Assembly: GCA_022316685.1 (NCBI GenBank)
Contig: JAKJHU010001678.1
Coordinates: 1-64,000 of the forward strand
From: Progne subis subis
Taxonomy: Eukaryota; Chordata; Aves; Passeriformes; Hirundinidae
DNA length: 64,000 nt
Direction of reading: 5' to 3'
Shown here: positions 23,126 through 35,723 of the stretch, piece after piece
Layout of the letters: the number at the start of each line of letters is the position of its first letter
Position numbering within the stretch: the first letter of the stretch is position 1
Notes under the pieces: generated by a model
What the model was told of the DNA's origin: nothing
Seen by the model: the letters and a program-made list of their open reading frames with translations, nothing else
Databases searched by the model: none
Position numbers and translations under genes: made by a program

Positions 23126-26013
23126 ATGGGCTTGCATAGCTGTTCCCAGATGCCATGGTCACCTCTAGGCTTTGTCTTGTTCACAGAAGTCTGAGCAGAC
23201 TAGCTATCTATCTTGATTTGATTTGTTGCTCCTTACAGCTCAGCTGTGCTCCCTGACCAATCTGTATGACAGCCTGTGTCATCCAAAACGAGTTTAGTCA
23301 TCTGCACAAACAAAACCTTGACTTGATGGCTCTCTGGTCCCACTTACTGGACCTAGATGGAATGTGCCTCTTTGACCTTCTGGGCACATCACAGCTGCTC
23401 AGTGTCACTTTCAGCTTTCTAGAACAGTCAATGCAGGAAAAAAAAAAAAAAGAAAAAAAAAAATTATACTGCTGATATGTCATTATCTTGAAGGATTATA
23501 CTTTCAGTAAAATTCCAGAAAATAGTTTATCTATGGTGTATTATCTGTTACACCTACATTTGAATTTCAATACACACCAGTTCATAAGCAGAAACAACTT
23601 CAGAGAAAACAGGGATGGCATTTATCATGTTGTGCTGTTTACCACTGGAAAGAAAACAGAGGAGCATTCCTATTCTGTCATACCTATATTCTCTTTGTCA
23701 CATTACAGTCTCCTGATGGATAGCTCCGTTCATTGCTTTTTTCAAGCCTTTGTCCACACACACAGATAAAATGACTTATCACAAAGGCAATGCTATTGAG
23801 GGTGCCAATTAGTTTTTTGGCTACTTCAGGGACCAATTCTATTTTTCTTGTCCTTCATCTTACATTTTGAGCAGGAGCCTTCTTTTCTTGAGTGCCTATG
23901 CATTGCATAACAAAAAGAGGGTGAGGGCTTTTAGATATCTCTGCCAATATTAATCCCCACCGCTGCAATTTCCTCTTCCATGATGCAGAGTGTGCTCTGT
24001 TTCCTGCAAGGACAGAGACTTCTCACCTGGGGACTGGCTCCCAGTTACTGTTTAGTATTGGTGCTTCTGTTTCCCATGTTGAACTGGTGGTCAGGTATGA
24101 TCTCTGGCCCATTTGTTCTGCCATGAGCAGAGATGTAGGATAATCTAAAAGATCTGTTGTAGATCATTTCTTAGTATCTCATTTAGCTTTATGTGCATGG
24201 GAAAGGGCAGAAAAAAAAAAGAGGCAGGCTCACATGCTTTTTTTTTTAATAAAGCATGCAAGCTAAATAAAAGTAGTTGGTACTCCTCAGAGTATTTTCT
24301 GATGTGTTTCTGATATGTTTCCTCACACATTTCTGATAATTTTTTCCTGCCTTGTGGAAACAAATCAGTGTAGCTTCCACATGTGCACAGCTATGAGGCG
24401 GAATGCTGTTGCGTCCCTTCTCCAACCCTCTGATGTAGAAGACAGAAACCAGAGAAAAAAGCATTCAAGAGAATAAGTGAATGGCAGCAAAACCAACATA
24501 GCAGGAGGGCTGGGGAGGCTAGCAGCAGGCAGAACAGGAGAGAGGACAGACATAGACATCAGAGAAGGAAGACACATCCAAGAGCAGCTTTAACAGAAAG
24601 ATTTTCTTAAGATTTAACAAGTTAATCCCTTGATGCTAATTACTGTTAATGGAAAGATTAAAAATAATAAAAGCAATTTATCTCATTCCAAAATAATTAG
24701 CCTTAATAACTTATTTGATCAGCATATAAGAAGAGATTTTGATCCCCCCAGCATCTGTGTATGCATAGTGTTTGTATCAGCAATAGGTTGTTGCAAAATG
24801 TCTGACAGATGTGTGATCATCAGTTTTGCTGAGACTTTAATAGGGTTCCAGAGATATGAGAACCAAATTATTTTGATTTTCTGTCAGGTTTGCAGGTGCT
24901 CACATTTCTAAAAATGAGGATCATCTCTCTGTATTCTCCCTTATGTATGTATGTTGCATTAGTCTTGTTCTAAGTCTTGGGAAACTGAAGAGACCTTAAG
25001 AGACCTCATCAGGATAATTACAGAATCACTGCTGGGCTTGGGATCTGCCTTCCTCACACCTGTGGCAAGATTTATGCAGGTTTCCAATCCTGCATGGCTC
25101 ACACATACCACAAGTTGGAGCAATAATATTCTCCTGATAATGCTGATAAGTGGCATCAATTCCCTTTGTTATTATTGTGAAGTGATTTAGCTGGTGTGTA
25201 ATTCAGTTTCTTTACACACAAGGAAAAGTTAATATGGCACTTACTGCTGCTTGTCTTCAGTCATTACAGCAGTCAGTCAAATCACTGGTAATGCAACCTG
25301 AGGGGTACAAGTGTGAAATGGCAGGGATTTCTCATCCAGGTGTCTTGAGCAATTGAAGCTATCTACAGAGAAGTCTTGCTGAGTAAAAAAGGGCAGAATA
25401 TTATTAACATCATTATGGTCCTTATAGCACTGAATGAATGATAAAGGTGTTGAGGAGGATAATGAGTCTAGATGAGTATCACCTGTGGAGATTCCTTATT
25501 GACTATCTCTGCTTAAGCCATTCATTTGTTGATGGCTCTGACTTGAACATTTATTGCCATCCTGGTTACTGCTGGGGAATTGGGCAGTCCAAGCAATCTG
25601 AACAAGCAGTACTGGCTACCACTTTGACTATTCCTCTGCATTTAGGTCTTCTGCACGTGAAAGGGATGCAGCCTTCTTCCAGCTGTCCTCCTCCAAGTAT
25701 AAATGTCTCCCATGATAGCAGCATATGGGATCCTCTACAACAAGCTGGGCACAACTAGGAATAGTGTCTGCAGGCAGTGCTGAAAAAGCTGCAGCAGCAG
25801 TGTGCAGTTAAGCTGATGCAGGGCATGATCTTTGTCCTAAGGAGCCTCATCAGAGTTACTCTCTTGCAAATTGTTTTTAGGTGGAGGTGTCATCTGCTAC
25901 ACTTGGATAAGCAGGGGGGAAGCCATAAATGTTGACGATGAGAGGTAGGTTTGCTTGAGTGAGCAGAATGAGGAGGCTTAGGGCAGTGGTTGTTCTGCCA
26001 TCTTTGTGGTGCT

Positions 26014-26766
26014 ATGAGATCTCTGCTGAGGTTCTTAGGCTTCATCTTTTGGAGTACTCCTGCAGCTCAGGCATTTTGGTGGAGTTTTGGTGATCCTGAT
26101 GTTCAAGAACTATAGATATTTATTTCAGGAGTCTTACTGGTCTCTCCCTGTTTGGTTGGCTCTTGCAACTGCATTTATATTGCTACCTACTGGAGTTTTG
26201 GCTGTCTCTATTTCTGTTAAGTGTTCCTGCAATCAACAAGGGACCCTCATGTACTTGTTGCTGCTCCTTTGCCTAGAACTGTCTTCAGCAGCTCTGGAAC
26301 ATTCTTACTGTGTTACGACTGCTTCTCAGCTGGAAAGTGTCATGGGTTACCTTGTTCACCAGCACAATTGGACGTGCTCCCAGGATCCAGGAAGCAGTGC
26401 TGTGGACGTGATGCAGAGGAAACTGCAGTGTTGTGGGGTCCACAACTAAACAGACTGGCTTAAAGACATTGTCTTCCTCCTGGTATCATCTAGACTGTGT
26501 CCCTGAAAGCTGCTGTAAGGAGAAGCGTCCTCACTGGATGGGAGACTTGGGCCATGTGGAGCAGCTATCTGTGGAAGAAAGAAGTTCTAAAGAAGTTGGA
26601 AGGCCAGTTGTGTTTTGCCATGCAGTACATTTTTTGGTTTTGTGCTGTGCTAAGCATCTTGGAGCTCATGGCTGGTGTCAGCAATGGCATCCTCATGAGA
26701 CATCAGCTGTTCCATGAACTGTGTATTCTGGACTCATATACCTTCTCACAGGACTACAGGTGCTAG
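26014..26766 (+). pseudogene. Processed pseudogene of a tetraspanin (full-length CDS, no introns)
   Basis: An ATG at 26,014 opens a tetraspanin-like reading of about 250 residues that ends at TAG 26,764-26,766. It has a first membrane helix with LRFLGFIFW, a second (LPVWLALATAFILLPTGVLA), a third (LMYLLLLLCLELSSAALEHS), and a large loop with the hallmark CCG (KLQCCGVHN) and a second cysteine pair (PESCC). A fourth helix follows (MQYIFWFCAVLSILELM). Tetraspanin genes have many introns, but here all regions are contiguous. Frameshifts occur near 26,074-26,077 (a T in a T run), 26,457-26,465 and 26,560-26,580, and there is a stop at 26,447-26,449. The gene symbol is uncertain; it may be TSPAN3-like. 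A poly(A) run follows at 26,835-26,848. Native tetraspanins organise membrane microdomains; this copy is dead. Confidence 0.88.
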
Positions 26767-26834
26767 CTGCTTTGCTGGACCTGCTGCATGTTTACTTGCT
26801 TTTTATTGCTTTATTGTTGCATTGGAACTCAATT

Positions 26835-26848
26835 AAAAAAAAAAAAAA
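26835..26848 (+). other. Poly(A) run ending the tetraspanin retrocopy
   Basis: Fourteen A residues about 70 bp after the pseudogene stop, preceded by CAATT. This is consistent with reverse transcription of a polyadenylated mRNA. The 7-bp word TGCACGT occurs just after the run and also at 25,652-25,658, and could be a short target duplication. That is weak evidence. Confidence 0.6.
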
Positions 26849-28654
26849 TTGCACGTAAATCAAACTAGTTGACCACTACTGGATGTTTTTCCTTAAATGT
26901 TATGATATTAGATCCATTCTCCCACAGATTTTTTTTTGTTTGTTGTTTGTTTGTTTTTTGTTTTTTTTTGTTTTCCAATAAGCATTCTTTATCTGAAAAT
27001 CTTCTGGGGACAGGTTTTCAGCATGTGCAGACAAAATTGCTGTGTGTGAGTGCAGGGGAAGCAGTAAGAAGAGGCATAGCTCTCTCAGGGCGGCTTGCTG
27101 TGAGGTCATGATCTGAACTTTTGGACTGAATCTCAATGGCAATAGAAGCTTGGAGAGCAATTAATGAAGAGCAGATTCTTCCACTTCCAAATTTGTGTTG
27201 AAAGCTTTGTTTTTTCTATAAGAAGCCCTTTAGATAAAGTTTAATATTTATTTTTCTTTCTCATATTGTGGTTTGAGAAGTAACTTACTCTTCATTGAAA
27301 ATCCATGTCAGTTTTTAAAGTGGTATGAGGGTAGGATCTAAATAGGTTTGACAGCAACAGAGTAACTAATATGATGATGTGCAGCAGGAGGTAAAGCAGT
27401 CTTGGGAGTTGTGCAGGATCAATTCCCAAATAATGGAACAAGAAAGTCTGTCTGTATTCATTCATTTATTTCGTGACAGAGCAAGGAATGAGTCAATTAT
27501 TTTTGCCAGAAAAGCAATGTGGGGTCACATGTGTGCTTGAATTATACCAGCAATATGCTGCTTTTTCTTAAGGTATGCCTGCCTTTCTTACTAAATCCCC
27601 TTGTTACCCATTTTCTGTCAGTCTCTCCAGCCTGCATGTGCTGAAAGGGACTAAGTTAGCATGTGGGGTACTCATACGCTTGTTTATGTCAGTGCTATTG
27701 GTGCTTAGAGAGGCTCTGGCAAAGGCTCTTCTCTACTTGCGCTGGGCTGTGCAGTGCATGCTTGTATATAGGTGTCTGTTTGAAAAGTGCCTTAAGTCTC
27801 TCTGCTGACCTGGGCTTGGGACCTCCAGCAGCTTTATCCTTTGGTAAGTGTGTGTAGGGGATCTCTAGGGCCTACAAATGTACCACATTAGGTTTTACTG
27901 GACTGGAAACAAGGAAAAGGCCTGGGTCACAAAACTACTGCACCTGGCAACTCCCTTAGCACTTGAAGTAGTAGTCAGTTCAATCATTATTGTTCTAAGT
28001 TTTCTACCAAACTTCAGGTAACTTACTACAAATTTCAGACCCTAAATCACCAGGCACTGATTTTCATGAGCAGGAAAAAAAAAAAAAAAAAAAAAAAAGG
28101 ACATTAGGACAGTTCTTGCATGTTCATTATTAACCATGTGAAGATCAAGCATGGAATATACTGCAAAGCTTCTCCATTTAAAAAAAACCCAAACAACTAA
28201 AGAAGCCAAACCAAAGGAAAACACCAACCAAAAATCCCCAAGAAAATCCAAACACCTCCCTCCAAACCTACCTCAAACAATTAAGGTATTGATTTAGATT
28301 AAGGAAAAGAACTGCTTCATTAGATGCCAGAAGATCTTAAAAAAAAAAAAAGTGAATAGTCCATATTAAATAAAGGAAATGGTTATGACTTTAAGCAACA
28401 TAATAGAAGGAAACATTTCTTTAATGTTTTTTGACATGGGATGGGTGTGGCAATGTATGAAGTTTGTCCAATTAAGCACCACAACAGGAACTTTGTAGTA
28501 CCCTGGCACATAATTGCTTGGTAATGCAAATTACTACTATGACAAAAAAAGATGCAGTGAAAATGAAATGACAGCAACAGGCCCGGGGAGAAGGAGTTTG
28601 TTGAAGAAGGGAGTGGGTAAAGTACCTTTTTATCATTTTCTTTTTTTAAGGGGG

Positions 28655-28920
28655 TTGTTATTTGTAGCCTTCCCCACGAGACTAGAAGGCTGCCGAAGGT
28701 AGAGTTTTGACTCTCTGACTTCAGTGGGATAATTCTGCTTTTATTCTTATGTCCTGCTCAGCCTTGAGACCCTATCCGATGGAGAGCCGATGCCAGAGAG
28801 TGCTGGCCCCTCGCCCGCCGTGGCTTTTTCCCCCAGGGGGCAGGGCCCAGAGGCGAGACCCAGAGGCATCGCCTAATTAGTGTTCAGTAGGAGGAAACAG
28901 GATTAGATTACATCTCAGTG
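28655..28920 (-). repeat. Possible LTR fragment, minus strand
   Basis: A locally GC-rich block (CTGGCCCCTCGCCCGCCGTG and CAGGGGGCAGGGCCCAGAGG) in AT-rich surroundings. On the minus strand it leads into AATAAAAG (complement at 28,740) and a U5-like stretch. No paired termini or duplication could be fixed, so the boundaries are approximate and it may be another kind of repeat. Confidence 0.35.
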
Positions 28921-30008
28921 AGGGGGGGTGTGCACAGCTGGACAGGGAAAAGAACATTACAAATATAAACCCAACTAATGCATTACAACAGTTATTCTTC
29001 TAAAATCTTACAACTTCCTTCACAATTTCTGGACCAGAGAAATGAATGCTCCTACTTTTCATCTCTAAGAAAAAAGCAATAATTTCAAGGTGATTAAAGA
29101 GAGAAAATTATGTGGATATCCTCCTCTATTCTCCTGTCTGCTAAAAGTTAAGGTCATGCATGACTCACTCTTCTCTTACTGTACTAAGAAAATGGAAAGA
29201 TAAATATGAAATTAATTAACTGAACATTAAATGTATGAAATGGCTTTTAGTAGTTATTATTTCCCTTGCATATTCTTCTCTGTAGAAGAACATATATTAA
29301 ACCTGGTAATAAGTGTGAGGATGCCTGAGGCAGACATACTCCAGCTATAAATGGTTAGTAATAGAGTAGAAGACAAAACAATAGGGTTATTATCCCTTTG
29401 ATGTTTGGCAGTTTGATTCTGAATACTTCTGGATATGAATACCTTATTTTGAAATAAAAATGGTGCTATTTCTAAGCAAGTACACTTTGTTTCAGTATTG
29501 TAAGTTACATAAGTCCTTGGGTTCTATTGCAATCTATGCATTTTTTATTCTTCATTCTGAAAGGATGTCCAACTGTTTTTTATAATCTAAAAAATTAGCA
29601 GCTGTATAAGAGGGCAGCAGATGACTTAGACTTGACATTTCTGAAAATTTGATTTGGATTTGAAGGTGAAATCTGATGTCCAGTGCAAAGCTGGAAATGT
29701 GTTCTGTGTTTACTCTTTTACAGAGCTTTTATTTATATATATAAACCATATATTCCATGCATGAGTTGGTGATTATACTGTGATATCTTTTGTAGAAGGC
29801 AACAGTCAGAAAGGTAGAATTGTTTCTAAAATGTAAAAAGCATTATTGTAGCTTTTTCTCAACTGTCTCTGTCTTTACTTCTATCTTTTTTTCCAAGAAC
29901 TATGTATTTTTCCTTTATTGTGAATGATGGCTTGATTTAACTCTGAGTAGAATGTAATTCAGCTTCTGAATTATGAGTTGTTCTTCATCAACTCTCTTGT
30001 CTTTTCAG

Positions 30009-30066
30009 TTCCAAATTACATTCTGTCTCACAAGCACAAAGTAAAAAATCTGAGCTTTACCAGAAG
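30009..30066 (+). other. Exon candidate (58 bp) with near-consensus splice signals
   Basis: The acceptor tract CAACTCTCTTGTCTTTTCAG and the donor AAG/GTAATT bound a 58-bp block. One frame is fully open and encodes a lysine/glutamine-rich, helical-looking peptide (SKLHSVSQAQSKKSELYQK). No similar neighbour in matching phase was found and no family was recognised. Confidence 0.22.
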
Positions 30067-33000
30067 GTAATTGAAGACTCAGTTCCATCCTACCTCACAT
30101 GGATATTGTTAAATCAGTTAAAATTACTCTTTAATTCAAATTATGGCTTTTGTAGTCTGTTGTAGAGTTGCACTATGTGGAGTAGCAGGAGGTTGTAGAG
30201 TAATCTTAGAGTAATCTTGTAGAATAAGTTCATCTTGCATTGGTATCTTAGGGTCCTTCCTACAAGGTTGAATCACACACAGTAATAAAGAAGCTGAGAG
30301 AAGAAAAGAAACCTAACTCTAAAACATCCCAATACTATCCTGGAAGACAACACAAATAATTTTTGACCTAAGAAGTACACAGAATGAGCTGAACTACTTA
30401 TTTAATTATGTCAAATGATCAGCATTCATTTATTAAATGATGTAAAGTGAAATTCAATTAGAGAAGGTAAGTGATTACATTATGTAAAGCAATTTTTAAA
30501 ACTGGGTAATATGATCACCCTTCATTTATTACATTAGTTTCAGAAAATTGGATATTGGTGCTTTTATTAAATTCATGGAAATGCTTATAATGACGGGCTA
30601 TTTAAATGAGTCTGCAAGTGAAGCTACTCCCCTTTGTACTTCTTTTTTTAGTATTAACTAAATAATAGTGTTGCTATTGCTTTTAAAGCAAAGGCACAGA
30701 TTTTACTAAGACATTGTTCTTATAAGTAAAATCTTGTAAACATTGCTTGTAAAGGTAATTAATAAGATGTCCAAATCAGGGGGAAAAGAATCCCCAATTA
30801 ACCAGCTTAGCAGTGGGGAGGCAAGCGGAGAAATTGAGTAGTAAAATTGCAAACTTATAGGAAACATAATAATATATTATGAAAATAAAATGCATTAATA
30901 TTTTTCTAAAAGACTAGATTTTCTATTTTGCAGAAAAATAGCATGAAACAATCACATTTGAAGACCTTATTGAGACTTATTTGTACAGGGAGAGCACAAT
31001 TTCAACCTCTCTATGTGGACAACAGGATCACATTTTTATATACTACTCTGTTAGCCCATTTTCTTGTGATTATACTCGACTAAAGCAAAAAAAAAAATCC
31101 CCTCATCATATCTCTTAAAGTGTTCCCTTTGCTACTCCACCATTGATGTTGTAGAGCTGGGTTGGAGGTATAAAAAAAAAATTAGAAATAAGAACCATTA
31201 TTAAATCGTCTTCTTTTTTCACATGACTTAGTGAAACAATATTTGTCTAGGGACTCAAATACAAGTGTTTTGCTCAAATTCATGTATTTTTGTGGCCAGA
31301 CATTTTAATGTCTTAAAGAATGTGTGCTTACTGTGTGAGCCAGGTGCAAAATCCCTAGGAGCCCATAGAATTCTAAAATGAATCTAAGTGTGTAACTTTA
31401 TGCTGATTACTTGCAGAGCTGCGTAGGAGAAGACAGTATTCCAAGTTTTAGGCAAAATTACTGTGCAAGTGGCTGAAAATCATATACAAGTAGAAAAGGT
31501 AACAGATTTTAAGACATGTGGAAGTATTATTTTAAGTACTTGGAGAATGCTCCTTGGCTGACAGAAGTCAGATTTTTTTTGTTGTTTGTTTTGTTTTGTA
31601 TGGTTCCCGTCTGCTGTGCATAGGATTTTCATGCGGGAGTAAGCTGGAATGTCTGTGTGGGAGAATCTCTCTAATTTCACTTAAAGAGCCCATTTTCTTT
31701 CCAGGGCAGTTTGGTCTAGATGGAAAACAGTGTAAGGTTTTGTTGAAGGTTGTGTTAAACACCGAAAAATTATATAATAAGAAATTAAACAGGGAGAAGA
31801 ACCAGTCACTGTTGGGCTCTAATTGTGGAAAAGAAAGGAGTGTCAGAGAAAGGAGTAATGCAGTAGTGTGAATACAGAGCAACAACTATACCAAGTAGAA
31901 AAAAAAAAAAAAAAAAAGGAAAAGCCACCATGCTAGTCTAATTTAGCATGGTTTGAATTTATTATCTTTCCCAGATTTTATTTAAAAGTTATAAAATGAT
32001 GAGCTTCAACATTCCATAAGAAAAGGATACATGTGAATATTCTTTTACATATTGTGAGCTGTATTTTTTTTATCATGTAACTTGGAAATGGATCAGCATG
32101 TGACAGATAATCTGCAAAGTGATTTGTTCATAAGTATCTTGTTTAGCTTTGCATTAGGCCAGAGGGGAGAAAAAAGGAAAAATGTACAGCAGGCATGGAG
32201 AAATATTGAAATTAAAACTAGGTTTATATAGTGTATATGAAAAATGACAATGAAATATGACAGTTATTAAAGAAATTTATTTTAGAAGTTTTAATATTTA
32301 GAGGCCCTGTTTTATGCAAATTTATAGCTATTATTTTCTCCTGGCCCAACTAAAGGATCAGAATAGACTAAGCAATTCATGACCCCAAATTAATACTATA
32401 TAGTCATTTCTATAAATTAATTTCATAGAGTATATTTGCAGTGCCTTTTATAAACTGGAGAATGAGGATAGTAAAAGCACTGGTACTTTCTAAGCTAATA
32501 AAATCTCTGGTGAGAGTGCATTCTTATGAGTGAAGGACACTGTCATCAGTCTCAGCTAAGGGAAGAAGAAATATGTAATCAAAACCCAAAACAAACAAAG
32601 TAAAAACCAAAGCTCCAAGACCCCAAAATCATCAGCACCCTCAGCAGCAACAAGAAAAAGCAGCTGAAAAAGCTTTTAAGGCAGGAGTGGATGAAAGATT
32701 CACTCAGCCCACCCATGTAATGAGGGCCTGAGTAGCCCAGGCCTTGCTGACACCTCTCCTCCTGCTTAATTTTTCACTTTTTGGCATGTGAAATCAGCTG
32801 GCATGTGTCCTCTGAGGGTACTGTTGGAGCATGACAGCATCTAGTACAAGTAGCATCCCTTCCTTCCTGATACAGTCCTGGAACCTCAGGGCTTTTAATT
32901 CTTCTCTGCAGTAAACGCTTTTTTGATTGCTGTTTACATGAAGATTAATGGCTTGGGCATCTGGGAGGTCTGATTGAAATGTATAACAGGATCTGTGCAA

Positions 33001-35145
33001 AGGAAGAAGCAAACCGTGTCTTGTTAAAAAGAATAAATTCTTTGAAACTTTTCTGACTAAGCAAGACCAGAAGATTTTGCAATTTATGTAGATGTCTTGA
33101 ATATCTAAAGAAAATGGCTAGGGGCAAAATACTCTCATGCCGATAAAAGACAATCCTGAAAAGCTGTGCCTTCACACCACACCACTTTGGTACTATGGTC
33201 TCCTTTAATCATACCAACATAAAACTGGCTTCAGCTGTGGATACAGGTATCAGAGGACAGTATCTAGCTGGGACTTCCTGGCCTTGCTTGCATCTCTCTT
33301 CAGCCCAACTGCTAGATTCAGTAAACTTGCATGAACAGGCTCATGATGCAATGCAATATATGACTAGCTGATGAGTGTGCAGCAAAAAAAGGACCCTGTT
33401 CTACTCTGCTATGTGCTCTACTCTGGGATAAGAAGAAAGGAATTTGGTATGTTTCTTCATTAAAACAGACTTTTCATCTTGCATTAGGTAAAACTCCAGG
33501 GAAACAACCTTTCCCCACCCTTAATTAATCCAGAGAGTGAACAGGAGGATGACTAGACAGATGGGACATAATTTGAGTATGGAAAAATTGTCATCGTCCC
33601 TCTTTAATTAGTGTTATAGGATGGCTCTCTTCAGATATAAGTAGATATGACAAAGATGTGTTTCACATATTCAAGAGGGTAATTAAACTGCCACATGCTC
33701 AAACCAATATACATACAGACCTGATTAAAAAACTGACTCTCTGAAAACAATGATGGATGAGGTTTTAATGCACATGGGTATTAGGGAAGCAGCAAGAAGG
33801 GATTACTGAGAAATGAATTGCTGCAGTTCTTGGCTGTAAAGGGAAAAAACAAAAAACAAAAAATTAAAAAAAGGGAAAATATATTGAATTTCAAAGAGGG
33901 AAAGCTATAAGGAAGAACTGAGGACACAAAAGGATGAATTCATGCTATATAAGATATATTTAAGATAATGCTTTAATTATAAAAACAGAGAAGAGCAGGC
34001 AGGCTGTACCAGTTATTGAACCACCACATGTATCTCTGAATAGTTATGTATTATGCACTATTGCAGACTGCTTTTTCCCTTCCAGACCATATGGTTTCTT
34101 CTCAAAGAACACGTGGTAGGTTAGGAGTGTGTATTTCTGGAGATGAGTTTTAACATTTGCATAGAAGCAGGCCAAAAAGAAACCTAGTCTTCAGTTGCTC
34201 TAGCAGGGCAGGAAACTTTTTTGGGGGGTTTCTGGCTTTTGTTTCTGCCTTGCTGTTGACGGTGTTTTTACTCAGCATTAAAACCTTGTTTCACTACTTT
34301 AAACAGTTAAGTTAAGTAAAAGTATTTTTAGTGTATGCAGGAATACTTCTGCTGATTGAATTCTTGGTTTAGCCTGCTTTCATCTGGTGAAATCCATGTG
34401 GACTCTTGGAGAAAGTGCAGTAGTCAGTACACAGAGGAAGAAGGCTGCAAAATTTCCGAAGTTGATCTATATGTATCTGGTAGATGTACATCACCCATCT
34501 ACAGGTCTATCAGCTATACAAGTTGATTGAAAGCTTTCTGAAGGCTGCTCCTTTCATGAGACACACCTTGAAGCTGTTTTGACATTTGGTCTCCAACTAC
34601 TGTCACTGTGTTGACAGAATGGCTGTTGCAACTCAAAGTCACAGAATAAACTCTGTCTAACTGCTCTGAAGTAACATGGAATTGACATCTTCATGCAACA
34701 CTGAAAAAGTTGTGGAATGAGCTCTGTAGGCAACAGAATTAAGGGAAAAGAGGATTTAAATATACTCCTGGTTTTCTGTCGAAAGGTTGAATTAGTCTAT
34801 TTGCATGTGAGAAAGTCAGAAGAAAAACAAATGTTAGTTCTGTTGGTTAAGGGAAAGTGGCATGGCAAGTTTATGCCCAGTCATATTGTTTTCTATTTTC
34901 ACTATATCTACTAAAATGGAAACTATGTCAAAATAAAAAGATTGTATGGAAAGTGATGCAGCTTTTTTTTTTCATCTGTGAGATGTAAAAGGAGGCAAAG
35001 CAAATGGTAAAATTTTTACTCTTCCACAGATGCTTCCTCATTCATCATCCTTGAAGGTTTCAGCTTTAAATCTTATTTTTTCTCCTATGGTGAATTTTGC
35101 TTCATCATGCCACTTCACCCGATCATTTAATTTTTTTTAAAGTGG

Positions 35146-35718
35146 TGTACTGGTTTGAAAGCAAGCCAGTGGGAAATCTTGAGTCAGAGCTACAAGTTAA
35201 TAGGAAAATTAAAATAAATGCAATAATACAGAAACACTGAGAGAGTCAGAATACAACCTGACACCCTGGTCAGCGTGGTGGTAGCAATCCGGTCAAATAG
35301 TGGCTGCAGAGCAGTTGAAATGATGGCTGGGGTTCTGTTGAGGCAGTGATCCTGTAGAAAGGTTTGGTCTTCCTCTGAACGTCCAGTGGTGGTTATGGAG
35401 CTCTTGTCCTCTGGGAATTATGTGGATAATGTTGACTGTGGTGTTCCAAATGTCAGATTATACCCAGGTAGGAATGCTTGGTTCCCTCTCCTGGGAAGAG
35501 CATCTCACAATGGGATGATGTAATTTTATGAGACATGCAGTGAGGCTTGATGGCCCATTAACAGAAGATATCACCATGGAGGAAGGATGGGTCATGGAAG
35601 ATATAAAGAACACTGCCCCAGCTGGTTTTAACAGATGGTGATAGAATACATAATTTTGGTTGCATCTTACACTTAGGTTAAAGATGCATCTTGCATCTTG
35701 CATCTTCAACCTAAAACC
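35146..35718 (-). repeat. Solo LTR, ERVL-related, minus-strand relative of 18,045
   Basis: Shares, in reverse complement, long stretches with 18,045-18,789, such as CCATTAACAGAAGATATC, CTCACAATGGGATGATGTAA and the GAGAGTCAGAATACAACCTG region. The left edge TGTACTGGTTTGAAAGC corresponds to the 3' terminus. The right edge is altered by a small CATCTTG triplication (35,684-35,706). Candidate flanks AGTGG (35,141-35,145) and AGTAA (35,719-35,723) match only partly. It is shorter than its partner, so internal deletions are likely. Confidence 0.8.
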
Positions 35719-35723
35719 AGTAA

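Larger units (their letters stand above)
18795..26013. other. AT-rich stretch, no firm gene
   Basis: Holds a 26-base T run (19,631-19,656), the exon-like blocks at 19,118 and 20,226, a CR1 tail at 23,041 and A-rich runs near 23,440. Open frames elsewhere are short and unrecognised. Confidence 0.5.
26850..35140. other. AT-rich stretch, no firm gene
   Basis: Includes T/G-rich low complexity at 26,930-26,975, A runs at 28,075-28,098 and 31,899-31,917, the possible LTR near 28,655 and the exon candidate at 30,009. No coding domain was recognised. Confidence 0.5.
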
